Of a stretch of 64,000 nucleotides of DNA, positions 35,591 through 46,775 are shown piece by piece. The stretch comes from Opisthorchis felineus (lineage: Eukaryota; Platyhelminthes; Trematoda; Opisthorchiida; Opisthorchiidae), in contig SJOL01007141.1 in the NCBI GenBank assembly GCA_004794785.1, forward strand, positions 2,263,414 to 2,327,413, in the 5' to 3' direction. The notes beneath the pieces are model-generated. The model was not told the DNA's origin. It saw nothing but the letters and a program-made list of their open reading frames with translations, and searched no databases. A program made the position numbers and the translations under genes. Each line of letters opens with the position of its first letter. Position 1 is the first letter of the stretch.

Positions 35591-36755
35591 TCGCAGACCA
35601 CTTTTAGTCTCTCTTTCATTCTATTCCAGAGTGATGTCGTTCAGTTTGTTGCAGTGCGCCACCCCCCTACAGAGCTAACGAAACTAAGTGTACGGTTTGA
35701 CGAATTTAACCCAGTTGAATACCAGCTAGGAATAAGTAGATTACCCATCCATCTGAGTGTTTTTGTCGTTTCTGGTACACCTCTATTCTTTGAACGTAAC
35801 AATGGTTCTTCCTTCCACTGGCTGACCCCAGTGTAAATCTTTGGAAGCTTTGCTGAGGGTGAGCGCATGTGTAAGTGCCTGAAGTGGCTTCTAATTTCAC
35901 CTCTTTTCTTACATCGTACTATTAATACGACTATCCGGTTTCATTCTTCCTCTCATTAGACTTGATCTTCACTGGTATCATACTGGTGCTGGTTGACGCT
36001 GATTAATCTCACCGTCATAATGGGGAATAATACCAGTGCACAATTCTGGGCTTCACCACTGCTCTGTATGGCTAACTCAATTGTATAAGGGTCACTTCAC
36101 TTGCTTATTGGTACCAACCAAGCACAAAAGTCATACAGCCAACATCATAATCTGCTTTGAGGTTGGATGATGTGACTGCCCATTGGAGGGGCAAATTAGA
36201 CCTTATTTTTTGAAGCCCCGATTGTCACCAAACACTCATTTTGAAATTAATGTCTTGGTTCACTGACAAAACTCACCTGAGTCCTGTTTTCAGACCGGCA
36301 GGCCAGTTTGGGGACACTGATGGAAATCCCACTGGTACTGTTGGACCACTTGCTGTAAAACAGTAACGCTCCCGCATAGAAAACATTTAATGTTGATAAA
36401 ATAAAAACGCGGAAGCTTTTTCTTTCTTGCATACTGGACAGCCATGGACTGAGGGAAAGTTCAAGGAGAACAAAGCAGGCTGATGGGTTGTGTTGACACA
36501 AACGACACAGATGAAGACAGGCTTCAGTATGGACTCACAACAAGGCAGAATAAAAGAACGGAAAAAACGAGAGACCGAGTAAGATGTGGAAAGACAGTTG
36601 GACAGGTCGGGAAGATGGACACAGTGGGTAGATCGAATCAGGTGAACGGGCGTTTCTTTTTACATCCACAGATAAAACCAGGTGGGTAAGTTTGCTGAAG
36701 GCGTGCTATGGTGTTCACTCAAAACTAGCCTTCCATGAGGGCCATGGTGATTGAT
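35591..36755. other. No recognised gene
   Basis: Short open frames only; no motif recognised. Confidence 0.4.
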
Positions 36756-36761
36756 TTTATT
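36756..36761 (-). terminator. Poly(A) signal of the FAM78-like gene
   Basis: AATAAA on minus, 26 nt after the stop codon. Confidence 0.6.
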
Positions 36762-36786
36762 TGGGATCCAGGTAATAATTAATTAG

Positions 36787-37827
36787 CTAGCCTCGCGGAC
36801 GGCTAGGTGTTCGTGCAGACCTCGTGGTTGATAGAGTAGTAGCGTCTACCGATGGTGGAGCAGGTTTCCATGCATGGCTAGCACCGGATTTTTTCACCGG
36901 GCTCACATCAATGCCGATTTCCGTATCGTGGGCCCATTCCCCGACCAGTTTGCACTGATCTGGCTTCTTCACGCTCAGAGCACGCCCCGGAGCCATATCA
37001 TTGGTCCAAGTTTCCCACGGAACAATGATTTGTTTCGGAGGCACAAGTAACTTCGGTTTGTCTGTTGGGTTGTTCGGGTACCATATTAGAGACTGGGCTG
37101 CGTTACAGTGCGGAGGACTAAGTGCTGATAGAGGTAGTGGGCGATTACTTTCCAAGATAACCGGTTGTTCTTCTTGGACGTCGTAGATCCTTTGCAGCCG
37201 CTTACCAATCGGTTGGTGTGGATCGAATGTCATGTGTAGGCCATATCGCCATCGCATAGTTTTCAGGATATAAACCTCGTCATGTTTGGCGTTGAATACA
37301 TCGCATGACGCTGAACGACTCCCAGAACGTTTGATGGCAACCAACCAAACCCAGAAGTCTTGTTTCCGAATAACGTCGGTTAGTTTTGCACCGCCATAAT
37401 AAGGGAGTTCCCAAGCCACTGTCGGGTAGAAATGATCTTCATAAGTGAGCGATACTAAGCTGTCCGAGACAACGCCTCGACGGATTTCGAACTTGCTGCT
37501 TGTTAGACTGTAGAATGGGTACTGACGACCGTCGCTATCATTAACCATCTTATGCCGACCACTTTTAAGGGGATGGAACTCCCAAAATGAACTACCACTG
37601 TGTCCGTATCGATTTTCCAAATACATTCGGTCACAGGCTTGTACGAGCCCAACACTCCAACACCGGTCCGCAATGCACTCACTTATTTCCAGCTGGACTT
37701 TACATCGAAAATGTTGACTCTCGTATTTAAGCAAGTTCGTCATTTCTGTTGTGTTGGTAAACGTTTTGTTGTCATAATAAGCCCGAACAGATAGTACATT
37801 TATTTGTTCTGGTGACAGTTTCGCCAT
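36787..37827 (-). CDS. FAM78-family protein, main exon
   Basis: Up to 346 codons are open. The match to the FAM78A/B family is in order and specific: LLKYESQHFRCKVQLEIS (where FAM78 has a LRYxTPYFxA block), CWSVGLVQACDRMYLENRYG, SSFWEFHPLKSGR, VNDSDGRQYPFYS, LTYEDHFYPTVAWELP, FWVWLVAIKR, ILKTMRWRYGL, RIYDVQEEQPVILESNRPLP and LIWYPN with LLVPPKQI. FAM78 function is not established. A C-terminal extension of about 70 residues, rich in Ser, Thr and Arg, follows the usual end. The first codons of this open frame (MAKLSPEQINVLS) are probably not the true start, because an in-frame stop lies just upstream and the conserved N-terminus continues in another frame at 37,860-38,029. Confidence 0.88.
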   Translation of the reverse strand: MAKLSPEQINVLSVRAYYDNKTFTNTTEMTNLLKYESQHFRCKVQLEISECIADRCWSVGLVQACDRMYLENRYGHSGSSFWEFHPLKSGRHKMVNDSDGRQYPFYSLTSSKFEIRRGVVSDSLVSLTYEDHFYPTVAWELPYYGGAKLTDVIRKQDFWVWLVAIKRSGSRSASCDVFNAKHDEVYILKTMRWRYGLHMTFDPHQPIGKRLQRIYDVQEEQPVILESNRPLPLSALSPPHCNAAQSLIWYPNNPTDKPKLLVPPKQIIVPWETWTNDMAPGRALSVKKPDQCKLVGEWAHDTEIGIDVSPVKKSGASHAWKPAPPSVDATTLSTTRSARTPSRPRG

Positions 37828-37859
37828 TTTCGGTGTAATATCTCTCCACCCGTTCTAAC

Positions 37860-38029
37860 CTGCCAATTCTTGCTAAGGTTGGTCGGGGATCAATCGCATC
37901 TGCAGTTTGAACGAGCCAGCCGCTGGTAACAAAATCAATGGTCACATGCTCGATTGCTGTAGGCCGCCTCTGTTGCACAATCAGCTGTAGAACTTTCAGA
38001 GGGGAGTTCAGCCGTATTAGTGCGGTCAA
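37860..38029 (-). CDS. FAM78-family protein, N-terminal exon
   Basis: The open frame on minus reads TAIEHVTIDFVTSGWLVQT and then ADAIDPRPTLARIG, which fits the FAM78 N-terminal block (x-A-x-ID-x-x-PT). An AG|GTTAGA donor-like site ends it at 37,860. The next FAM78 block (NLLKYESQHF) begins about 125 nt further on in a different frame. I found no GT-AG pair that joins them in phase exactly there; a frameshift or sequence error, or a less obvious intron, is possible. The start Met at 38,029 is plausible, giving about 35 residues before the conserved block. Confidence 0.65.
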
Positions 38030-38711
38030 TTCTACATAGAAAGCAAGAAAAATCCGTAAAAGTTCTCATGCACGAAGATTTTCCGCTCATTGGTTCTCCA
38101 TCGTGCCTCATTTTCCAATCTGTTTGTCAGCTAGATGGGTGCACTAACTTTGAGTGTGACGGTTGTTGCAAGAAGTGGTGAACTCTTTCACTTTGCTCGC
38201 CGGACGTCGGCTCATTAGTTGTTCCCCCACTGTACTTTGAACGGAAAATCAGATACTATACCTCGGAGTTGTTCAAACCAGATGACTGACTATCACACTA
38301 TCAGCGCTGACAGCTGCAAAATTCCGTCCCATATACATTCACACCGTACTCTGGTCGTGCGCACCCAGTATTAAAGGTGGACTGTGAACTCTTTTGGTAA
38401 TGTGGTTCTTGTCTGCTCCCAGTTTTCTTTTGCAGAACACAGGTGAAAGCTAGTTCGCTAATTGACTGCTCCGTGACAAAAAATTGAGTCCGTTAGTCTG
38501 TGACAGACCGGAGAGTTTGATTACTGAGACGAACTATCGTGGTCTTTCTGCAGAATTAAAATACAGACGGGATTGAGGACCAGGGGAGCATGAAAATATC
38601 ATGTCTTTTGCGGCAGAACTCTCCTCTTTCATCCTTTCAATGGATAAGACTTAGCCATAGTATGCACTAAGTAGTACGCAAGATGATGGATTATCTAAGG
38701 AAGTAACTTAC

Positions 38712-39100
38712 AACTAAGCTAATGTGAAAGTGCTCAGTTCCTAATACACTGATGGATTGCATATGGACCTCGTCAGAAATGTTGCCTGAGACCTTTATGA
38801 CCATGATACTTTTGCGAGCATGTAATAGATCAAAAATCCCCAATGATACTTGAAAGGTATATGTTTTACGAAATGCGTTTTCGTTGCTATCTCTTAGGTC
38901 ATATACATTTACGTACATTAAATCACAGCGGTTGTAAACTGAGAACAAAACATGGAGAACCGCTGTTGGTTGAATAAATCCACTTGTATGAACCAGTGTT
39001 CTTGTCATGTCAGTTATATCAAATCTTGTTAAATCAAAAAAGACAAGCAGACTGTTAAACAGAGTTGAACTTCGTGGATTGCGTGGACCACCCAACCGTG
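38712..39100 (-). CDS. Possible internal exon of an unidentified gene
   Basis: A frame open for about 125 codons (STLFNSLLVFFDLTRFDITD, then VHTSGFIQPTAVLHVLFSVY) has normal amino-acid composition and ends at a consensus donor, GTT|GTAAGT (38,712/38,711). An overlapping frame at 39,029-39,292 (ILVDSLRLLVVDQVAGHLFE) could be the preceding exon. I do not recognise the protein, and the acceptor is not obvious. Confidence 0.35.
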
Positions 39101-39299
39101 CACTGATAATGTCTGCTCAATTGGTAACGAAATATATGTAAGCTGACTGCCGAGCTCTTCGAACAGGTGACCGGCCACCTGATCAACCACTAGTAAACGT
39201 AAAGAGTCTACCAATATTTGGGCACACCACAAACTTCGGTGGTTTGCATCAGTGAAAGTTGACTTTTGTCTACATCGGATAAGCACATTCATTAGAAAT

Positions 39300-41909
39300 G
39301 AAGGAAATTAGTTGCCTAAAACGAACATTCCCTGCTACTGTGATTAAGAAATTATTGTATATATCATTTTTTTACCATTAAACAGCTAATCGTGGCTGCA
39401 TTTTGATCAATATTTCTCATCTTGTATCAGCCTCCTTGAAATACGATGCACATGCATTTTGAGTCAACAAAATCCCTTCCAAAATAATTTTGCCTAAAAC
39501 GTCGCAACCCCCTCCAAATGAATTAATTTATTAATATTTACTTTTCGGTACTTTTTGGTACTTTTTGTTTAACATGCCACTTTCCGCATCGTGTCAGGTA
39601 TCGAGCTTGTACCCATTTTTTAATTTTGCATGAAATGTCAGTGCAAACTGTTTTAACAATAACACGGTGATTAACGTTAATGTTTTCGGAATCTCGTCTT
39701 CAGATCAGTATGTATCCTGTGGTTTGAATACGAGTAATAATGAAGTAAACATTTAAGACGGTTTATTAAATCAGAAAACAGTCGGCACACCTCAAGTACT
39801 ACCTGATTGGATGCTGTGATATGGTCTAGAGTGCCGTTGAGCGACTGGGTCGATCGAATTTTGTCACATGCAAGAGGCATATTCATCGCTCATACAGCAT
39901 AGTACAGTTTAGTACCGGATTTCAAAGTCGTATTGCGACTACTTCGGCCATAGTCAAGCCACCTATTAGGTACTCGGTTGACGATGTGAACTGACTCATT
40001 CGGACTGATGGCATGAGTGGTGGCCATTATGTGTGACGCGATCGAGCTTGTGGCTGAACAACTGAGTCTAGTGATGTTACGGCGAGAGAGATGCTCATAC
40101 ATTCTCTTCGTAAATTACTGAACGTATTCCACTGAACAACAGCAGGAGAAAGTATACACAAACTTATTCAGAGTGAGGACTGGTATCTTGTCTTTGAGGG
40201 TTGGTTGTGAATCAAGATCACGGAGTTGCAGCGTGAAACGTGAGCTGTTAGGATTGAAACAAGCGACGATCGGTGACATCTAACAGACCGCCTTTATAGT
40301 GTGGACTCAGGTAGACTGGCTTCTTTGCGATGTTCGTGACAGACAGTTAGGTAGGACGTTCAGACATTCTTGGCTATGAATCTCTCTGGAAATCTCAACC
40401 AACCATTAGACAGTTAAGTGATATGAAGAAGTGCACACATCCAAAACAGGTCTCAGTGGGACATCTTTTTAGGAATATTAGGCAGCCCCTTTAGTCTGTG
40501 AACATGCTCTTCAAAAATAAACGATAATAGTTTTGTCAGAAATTAGACCTTTATTCCTCAGGCGCTTCAGACAGTTTATCGGCTATTCCTAAACTGCTTG
40601 GGTCTGACCTATTGCCTTTTGCCCTCTGCTATATTTTGAAGTGTCGTTCAACATCTGCACCATCTTTCTTAGGTAGTCATCCTTGGTAGGAAGTTTTGTT
40701 CTTGCTCCTTTATCAGGCTTTGTTAAGGTATGTCACTCGCTAATAGAGCTCTTAGTGCATCTAGATGTCTCTTAGTGAGAAGACTTGTGTAAACTATGTT
40801 AGTATGACTGTACTGATAGCCACAATTAAAGAACAGAGTTGAGGTGGTCTAAGTTGGCCGCGGAAGTCGTAACTAAATCATTAAATCAAATAGGTCCTCA
40901 AATTGCATTTCAATCGCCAATCTGTCAATCCTACAACGTGGACAGCGATAAAAGTTTTCAATGATATCTACCTCTGAAAATTTTTTTGAGAATTCGGCTT
41001 GCGGCTTTTCCTCATTTAAGGTTTTGTTTAGCCTGGGTGTTTTCTTGCCAGCCTGTTTCGTTGCAACACTTTAACTGTAAGCTGTAAACTCTTGACATTC
41101 ATCATCTGAAACATCCTGTACGATGTATAGTCTTTAGTTCGCTGGTCAATGGTACTCGGTCGTCTGTAAGCATAGTGAATCAAGCTGGCTGCGTGTATTT
41201 TGCTTTAGCGAGACACCATCGTTGCGAATACGGTTTCTACGTAATTGATTCCGATAGGTCTTGACCGAGTACAATGCATCCCTCAAAGAATTTGATAGAC
41301 GTGCTAGTCTCCTCAAACCTGGTGTTGAGGCATCGATGGATCTTTGTGTTCTCATAGTTACTTGATTATGCTCATAGTTTCAACAAGAACGTAGCGACGA
41401 ACAATAATGATTTCGGGATCTCGTCGTCGGGTCAGTGCATATCTAATTGTTTTGCCCATACTGTTTTGCCTGTACGTTATGTTGACAAAAGTTTCCACCA
41501 CAGTGAAACAACTTTGACTTGGGAAAAGTAGTTTCACCCGAAACCGTTGCTAGAAGTAATTAGAGGTTTGTGAAAGTGATTGTATGATTAGGAGAGCAGT
41601 TAAATCAACACCGATTGCATCAGCAAACTTCTTTAAATTCAATCCAGAAAGGCATGTAGTCTATAGTACACAAAACTACAACTCACCACGCAGTGTACAT
41701 CCCACGGATGACGGCCATATAATTCTCCAACGTGTTGTTTTGTAATCGCTGTTGCAAGTAATACCAGAAGAGAATAGTTATGCGTCAAGTCAATTTATTA
41801 ATGTATGGAAGTAAGAAATGTGCTATATGGACAGTGGCCTAGCACTAGCCAAGAATTATAGGTGACCATACCTCCAACATACAGATAGACAATCTGGAAA
41901 GAGATCAAA
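39300..41909. other. No recognised gene
   Basis: AT-rich, short open frames only. Nothing recognised. Confidence 0.5.
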
Positions 41910-42080
41910 ATAGATCACTGATAAAGGCGCGAACTTACTAACCCGAAAGACCATAGTTCGAACCTGACCAAAGCATCTCGACTGCTTGTGTCTAGGCTTG
42001 AACAACCTGGCAGTATTTCAGTCCTTACGCCTCCTTCGGATGGCGTGGCAGCTAGAGACCGAAAGGCTGTTACAGCTGGA
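41910..42080 (+). mobile_element. tRNA-derived SINE, copy 5 (decayed)
   Basis: Matches the SINE from GCGCGAACTTACT through a box B variant (AGTTCGAACC), TGTCTAGGCTTG and GGCGTGGCAGCTAG to GTTACAGCTGGA. Box A is degraded. Confidence 0.8.
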
Positions 42081-45000
42081 AGATCTTGGATGGAGACAAT
42101 GTCTTGGAGAAATTAAAGTGGAAAAAATGCAATTACTTCAACTGTGGAAATTTTTTCCGGATTATTTATTCCCTACACATGATCGATTAGTGCAGGAAAT
42201 CCTGAGTAGCTGCTCACCGGGGCTTATGTTAGACTGACGAACCTATTTGAACATGGCTCTCTGTAAATAATTGTTTGAACACGAATATACCGAAGAACTT
42301 TGAAGTAAGAAACTAAAATATTTTTCCACTTCATGCTATTCCTTATGCCGAGCTAAAGTCACACGTTGACGACAGGTTGACAGGCTTGGGTTTAGTCCTC
42401 AGTGGATTTGCCCCACCGTTGGAGACAGTCTGGTGCAGGAAATCATGGCTCATATCCGCAGCTTGACAACCGGTTTTATTTTGCTTCACTCTCGCCATAG
42501 AGTCACTTTTGACATTGGCAGCAGGTGATGGTGAGGTTCTAAGGATGCCACACCTAAACCAAGCTCCGTATTGGACCTACCAGGTTCATATAACTAAAAC
42601 GCACACTTTCACGTAATGAATTTTCAGGACATAATAAGTGTTTAGCTGGCCATGACTTTGTACGGTATTCCGCCAATAGAAATTGTGCTTGCTATGTGGG
42701 AGCTTCTCACAAAACTTATGGGTGGATTATTGTCCTACATATAGCTACATTTACATCATTTGTGTACATTTTACTTGTTTTAGGAATGTTCGGCAGATCA
42801 AACAGTTTATCTTTTGGGAAACTAACGAGGTGTTTGGAATAGCTCGTTCAGTCTTCTTGCATTTCAATGAATTCCCCAGGACTACTATCCCATTAATCGA
42901 TCTCGTTGATACGGCCGATGCCGATTCTCAACCTGAGTATCATTGACTCAGGCAAGCAACATTAGTCTTATAAAGAATGCTGGCTTTGCGTATTCCATAG
43001 AGTAACATGGTTTTGGGTCATATGTGCGCGTATTATTCTCCCGTGATTTTAAACTACCAAACTCACCTGCACCATCGGCCTTGGGCCTAGCCACATGTTG
43101 TTGTGGGCATACTCATCAAAATGAGATAATCGATAAGACCCCGTATGGTTTATCGGAGCCAAATTTCAGTCTTTGGTCGGATCCATAGGTTGTGTGGTAT
43201 GACGGTGTCATATGAAATTCAACACTACACGGGGGCTTTTGCCAAGGATTAGTGTTTTCCCGATAGCACGCACTAAATTATGTGGTCAGTTGAACGGATT
43301 GGGTCCTATTTGGGTGACAGATGACGTGTAACGTATACTGAGGAAATTGCGGTACAACAAGGGATACAAAAGAGAAACTACCTAAGCTGGTCACTAGGTG
43401 ACGAAAGTTGAAGGTTTCATAGCAAAGGGGGATAGTTTGACGAGGATGTAATGTATCAGATATCGGTACCTTTTATTTCTCTGGCTTCTTTGTTAAGAAT
43501 AGGGTCAGCCATATTACAGGCACTCGGCTGGATGACATTCTCGTTGTCTATTTGAGGTAAGATAACTCCAAGATATAGGTTATCTGCGCTTCACTATTCA
43601 TGAAGCGCCAAGAGCTGATGAATTTTCGCTCGTTTCAACAGGTGCTATCTTTACTACACTTTGCAATTAAATATAAAGTGCGACGGGACAAGTCTTCCAA
43701 TGGCTTGCATACTGAGTACCGTTAACGTGCTTACCTATAAAGGAGATGTTCATGTTTGACGCTGAAAGACCTTGTAAATCTTTGAAATCAATCAGCTTGT
43801 ATCCCTTGGCAGACTTTTCTCGTACCACAAAAAAGGTGCGCGGTCTCCAGGTTATGGACTACTGCCATGAAGTAAGTTGGTAAAGATCCGAAGAATTGTT
43901 TATTGGCCAACAGATATAACATAGCTGACTTGATCTGTACCTAGAGGATACTAGGTAGGGACCTTGCTTTTGACTTGAGGACATTCATCAGGGTGGTGAA
44001 TGAAGTGGTTGAACGGGGGTATCATTGCAATTATATGAGATCCGGGGACAGGGAATGCACCAGTTGTCCAGTTTGTCAAGTGGTCAAGGAACAGAAGAGG
44101 TTTCCAAAAGCAGACTTACCAGAGAAAGACTGACGGAAGCTGTCCTTTTTGCTAGTCAGCAGAGTCCACTCGAAACAAGATAGTCTGCATGGAATACCGT
44201 TAAACCAGTTGATGAAAATGATGGTGCCTTACAGTCTGCCCTTCTAACTAAATCACTGAATGATTGACAGTTTAGTGATTGCTTGATTGACTGATTGGTT
44301 TCATCGCGCCGTAAGAAGCAGAGGAGTTGTGCCGTACAACTGACCAGAGTGTGCCCGATGTCGAGCAATGAACATCAAAATCTCATATTAATGTCTCGCA
44401 ATGATAGGCCAATTAGTCTTAAATCATAGGTGCTGTGGGGATTGTAGATGTCCTGTCACCTCTCGATGGATCACTAGGGGCTGGATATAATCATTCTTCG
44501 CACCGTAGTATTTTATGGGAATGGGAACTTGGTCTGCTAGCGACGTGTAGTGAACTACAGTCCGAATATCCAACAGAAAACCGAAGGCTACTCTGCTGAG
44601 TAAAAATCACTCGATCGATCGAACGGACAAATACAACGCACCGATCAGAAAGGGACAAGCAAGTATAAAAGATTAGTGCACAATTACGCATCCAGGTCAT
44701 GGCTAGTATGCAGTGTGGACAAAACCAAGGGCCACAATCCCACGTGGTGTAGTAGCTTCGTTGCTGTGAAGCTCATCATGGATCTTTCTCTACTAAACAG
44801 ACGGATTAGTAGCCGTTCGTGACCAGTGTCGAAGTTCATCATCAGTAGAAGTTTCTATGCTTTCTTCTTCAGCAGCTGCAGCAATGAACACGGCTAGTTC
44901 AGATGTCCAAGAGTCATCAATTCGCTTCATATAGCCAACATAACCCATTAGTGTTTTGTTGTAGCCAGTGGTTCATAATAAACATCAGTTCCATTTCGTG

Positions 45001-45846
45001 CGATCGTTGCATCCAGCAGATTTCGTGACCAAAAAAGTTGACTAAATAGGCGTCAGCTGGATAGAAACTGAGATATTTTTTGGTGGAGCAGCGATCAGAA
45101 AAGTGTTTCATCAGTAAATTTTGCTCATTTTTCCTCTTTTGTGGACTTAACTGGTCGATACCAGCCTGGAGAAACCTTCCGCTGGTGATTCCAGGTTAGG
45201 CGTAAAGAAAACCCGTTCTTCACGAATTGTTCACGGGAAATCAGCCAAACTTTCATTGAATTACACTTCTTTTCCAGTATCGTAGGTGCCCGCCAAACAC
45301 GATGTGTTCCGTGCATGTTTTTAAAATCACTTTTGAGTCCGCTGTATTAACAACGCTTACAGATAGGAAACCGACATGTACTATCGTGACTTACCCTCTC
45401 ACAGTTTCATTCGCGGGGTCTCAGAGTTTATAAGAGTCGTCTCAATGGTTTGGTTGTCATGGTTCATCAGGTGCACTTGTTACCCCAGCCCAACCACACG
45501 AAATTTCAGACCACATAATTTTCGACAAACTCTCAAGCGGATAGCGGACGGGCGGATGACAGGATGAGATCGTCGATTCCAATTTCGACCCGCACATGAG
45601 AGCCTTCAAGTTCGCTGTCGCCCCCTGTCCTGAGAATCCGTAAAATTTCACCTCAGTACTAAAAATATAGAAAAGAAACCAAGTAGACATGATACAACAT
45701 TACGTTACTGCGTCACCACTGGAGTATCATATTTATTGGCGGACTTTCAATAGAAACCCAGCCTTCTTTCTGACCTTGACCTCATTAACATCGCCAAAGC
45801 AAAAAGTACGAAACAGCTCAGTCAACTGTACAAAGCAGTGGACGGC
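42081..45846. other. No recognised gene
   Basis: Short open frames only; no motif or repeat family recognised. Confidence 0.5.
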
Positions 45847-45880
45847 GCCTACCCGATGAGCCTCAGTGCTGGTCGTGGGC
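45847..45880 (+). ncRNA. Defective hammerhead, copy C
   Basis: Helix I strands GCCTAC and GTGGGC and the GGTC cleavage site are kept, followed by the shared CTGTCGAAGTGTTTTCAGC. But the core reads CCGATGA, and about 9 bases covering the stem II 3' arm and GAAA are missing. It cannot be active. Confidence 0.75.
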
Positions 45881-46523
45881 TGTCGAAGTGTTTTCAGCGA
45901 CACTGCGAGTAGTCTCCTTCTCCTAATGAACCTGTTTTATGCCCAGCAGACCTTGAAAATAATCGCACTGTGAAACCGTTGTGTATCAGATGATTCAGTC
46001 ATAAGATTTTTTGAGTACCAGCATCCATAGGGCTCTGACAGGTAAAAAGGTCAAAAAGCCTACAGAAACTGACCCATTGGTTTGAGGCTGTGTTTAAAAG
46101 AAACCTAGTAAACTGCAAACTTTATCGACCTATGTTCCGGAAACCGATGGCCTGCCCATGCTGTTTATCCACAATGCCAACCAATGATTACTTGAATTAG
46201 GTTTTTGAGAAGTTTCCACGACAACACCATATTCTGGAATGTGTAAAGTTCTTCTATCTTCAATTGAGTTGTTCGCAGACATCATCCAATTCCTCATAGT
46301 ATAATTCGTATGTCTGATGACGGACTTTAAAAAAGGGTTCTTGTTATCACTTAGTGGCTCACGAAAAACCCTCTGAAAGGGCTACTCTGACTACTTAATA
46401 GCCACCCGGTGGCCCTGTGAACTCCTGAAAAATTTTAACCTAATTCTGGATTTATTAGGAAAAAGGACTCCGTAGAATTTTACGCAATGTACTACTTATA
46501 AGGTTGATGAAAATTCTTCGACA

Positions 46524-46567
46524 GCCCACGACCGGTTTCGCCGTTTTTTTGGGCTCATCAGGCAGGC
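46524..46567 (-). ncRNA. Hammerhead ribozyme, copy B
   Basis: On minus: helix I GCCTGC, core CTGATGA (46,561-46,555), stem II GCC/GGC with an A-rich loop, GAAA, stem III ACC/GGT, C17 at 46,530, helix I partner GTGGGC (six pairs, two of them G-U). Outside an internal loop an outer helix of 16 perfect pairs forms between 46,580-46,595 and 46,498-46,513. Compared with copy A, the outer helix differs in sequence but stays paired, which supports an RNA structure under selection. Confidence 0.85.
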
Positions 46568-46648
46568 GCAGTCCCCGAGTTTTCATCAACCTTATGTTCT
46601 ACTTGAACCCAAATTGGACTGTTTTCAAGAAATACACTCATTTGCAAA

Positions 46649-46764
46649 TCAATTTGGTTTTTCGAGAGACTCATCTGGAACCCAGCTGAATCTCCCGTTT
46701 GCGAAACATCACAAACGAGAGATTCAGCTGGGTTCCAGGTGAGTCTCTCGTAAAACCAAATTGA
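46649..46764. repeat. Palindrome in copy B (53-bp arms)
   Basis: Arms 46,649-46,701 and 46,712-46,764 with a 10-nt spacer and about three mismatches. The outer part is shared with the copy A palindrome; the centre differs. Confidence 0.9.
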
Positions 46765-46775
46765 CTCCGTAGAAT

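Larger units (their letters stand above)
46466..46775 (-). mobile_element. Hammerhead-bearing palindromic element, copy B, with 13-bp target duplication
   Basis: GACTCCGTAGAAT occurs at 46,466-46,478 and 46,763-46,775 and brackets about 284 bp of element. On minus the order is a palindrome (46,712-46,764 against 46,649-46,701), the unique arm CAATTTGGGTTCAAGTAGAA, a hammerhead, and ATCAACCTTATAAGTAGT. The clean duplication shows a real insertion. The length is far too small to encode any enzyme. Confidence 0.85.

Noticed and set aside
43612..43640. CTGATGA followed closely by TTTTCGC, checked as another hammerhead
   Set aside because: There is no GAAA after a stem II and no helix I. Other isolated CTGATGA occurrences (for example near 1,133) fail in the same way.
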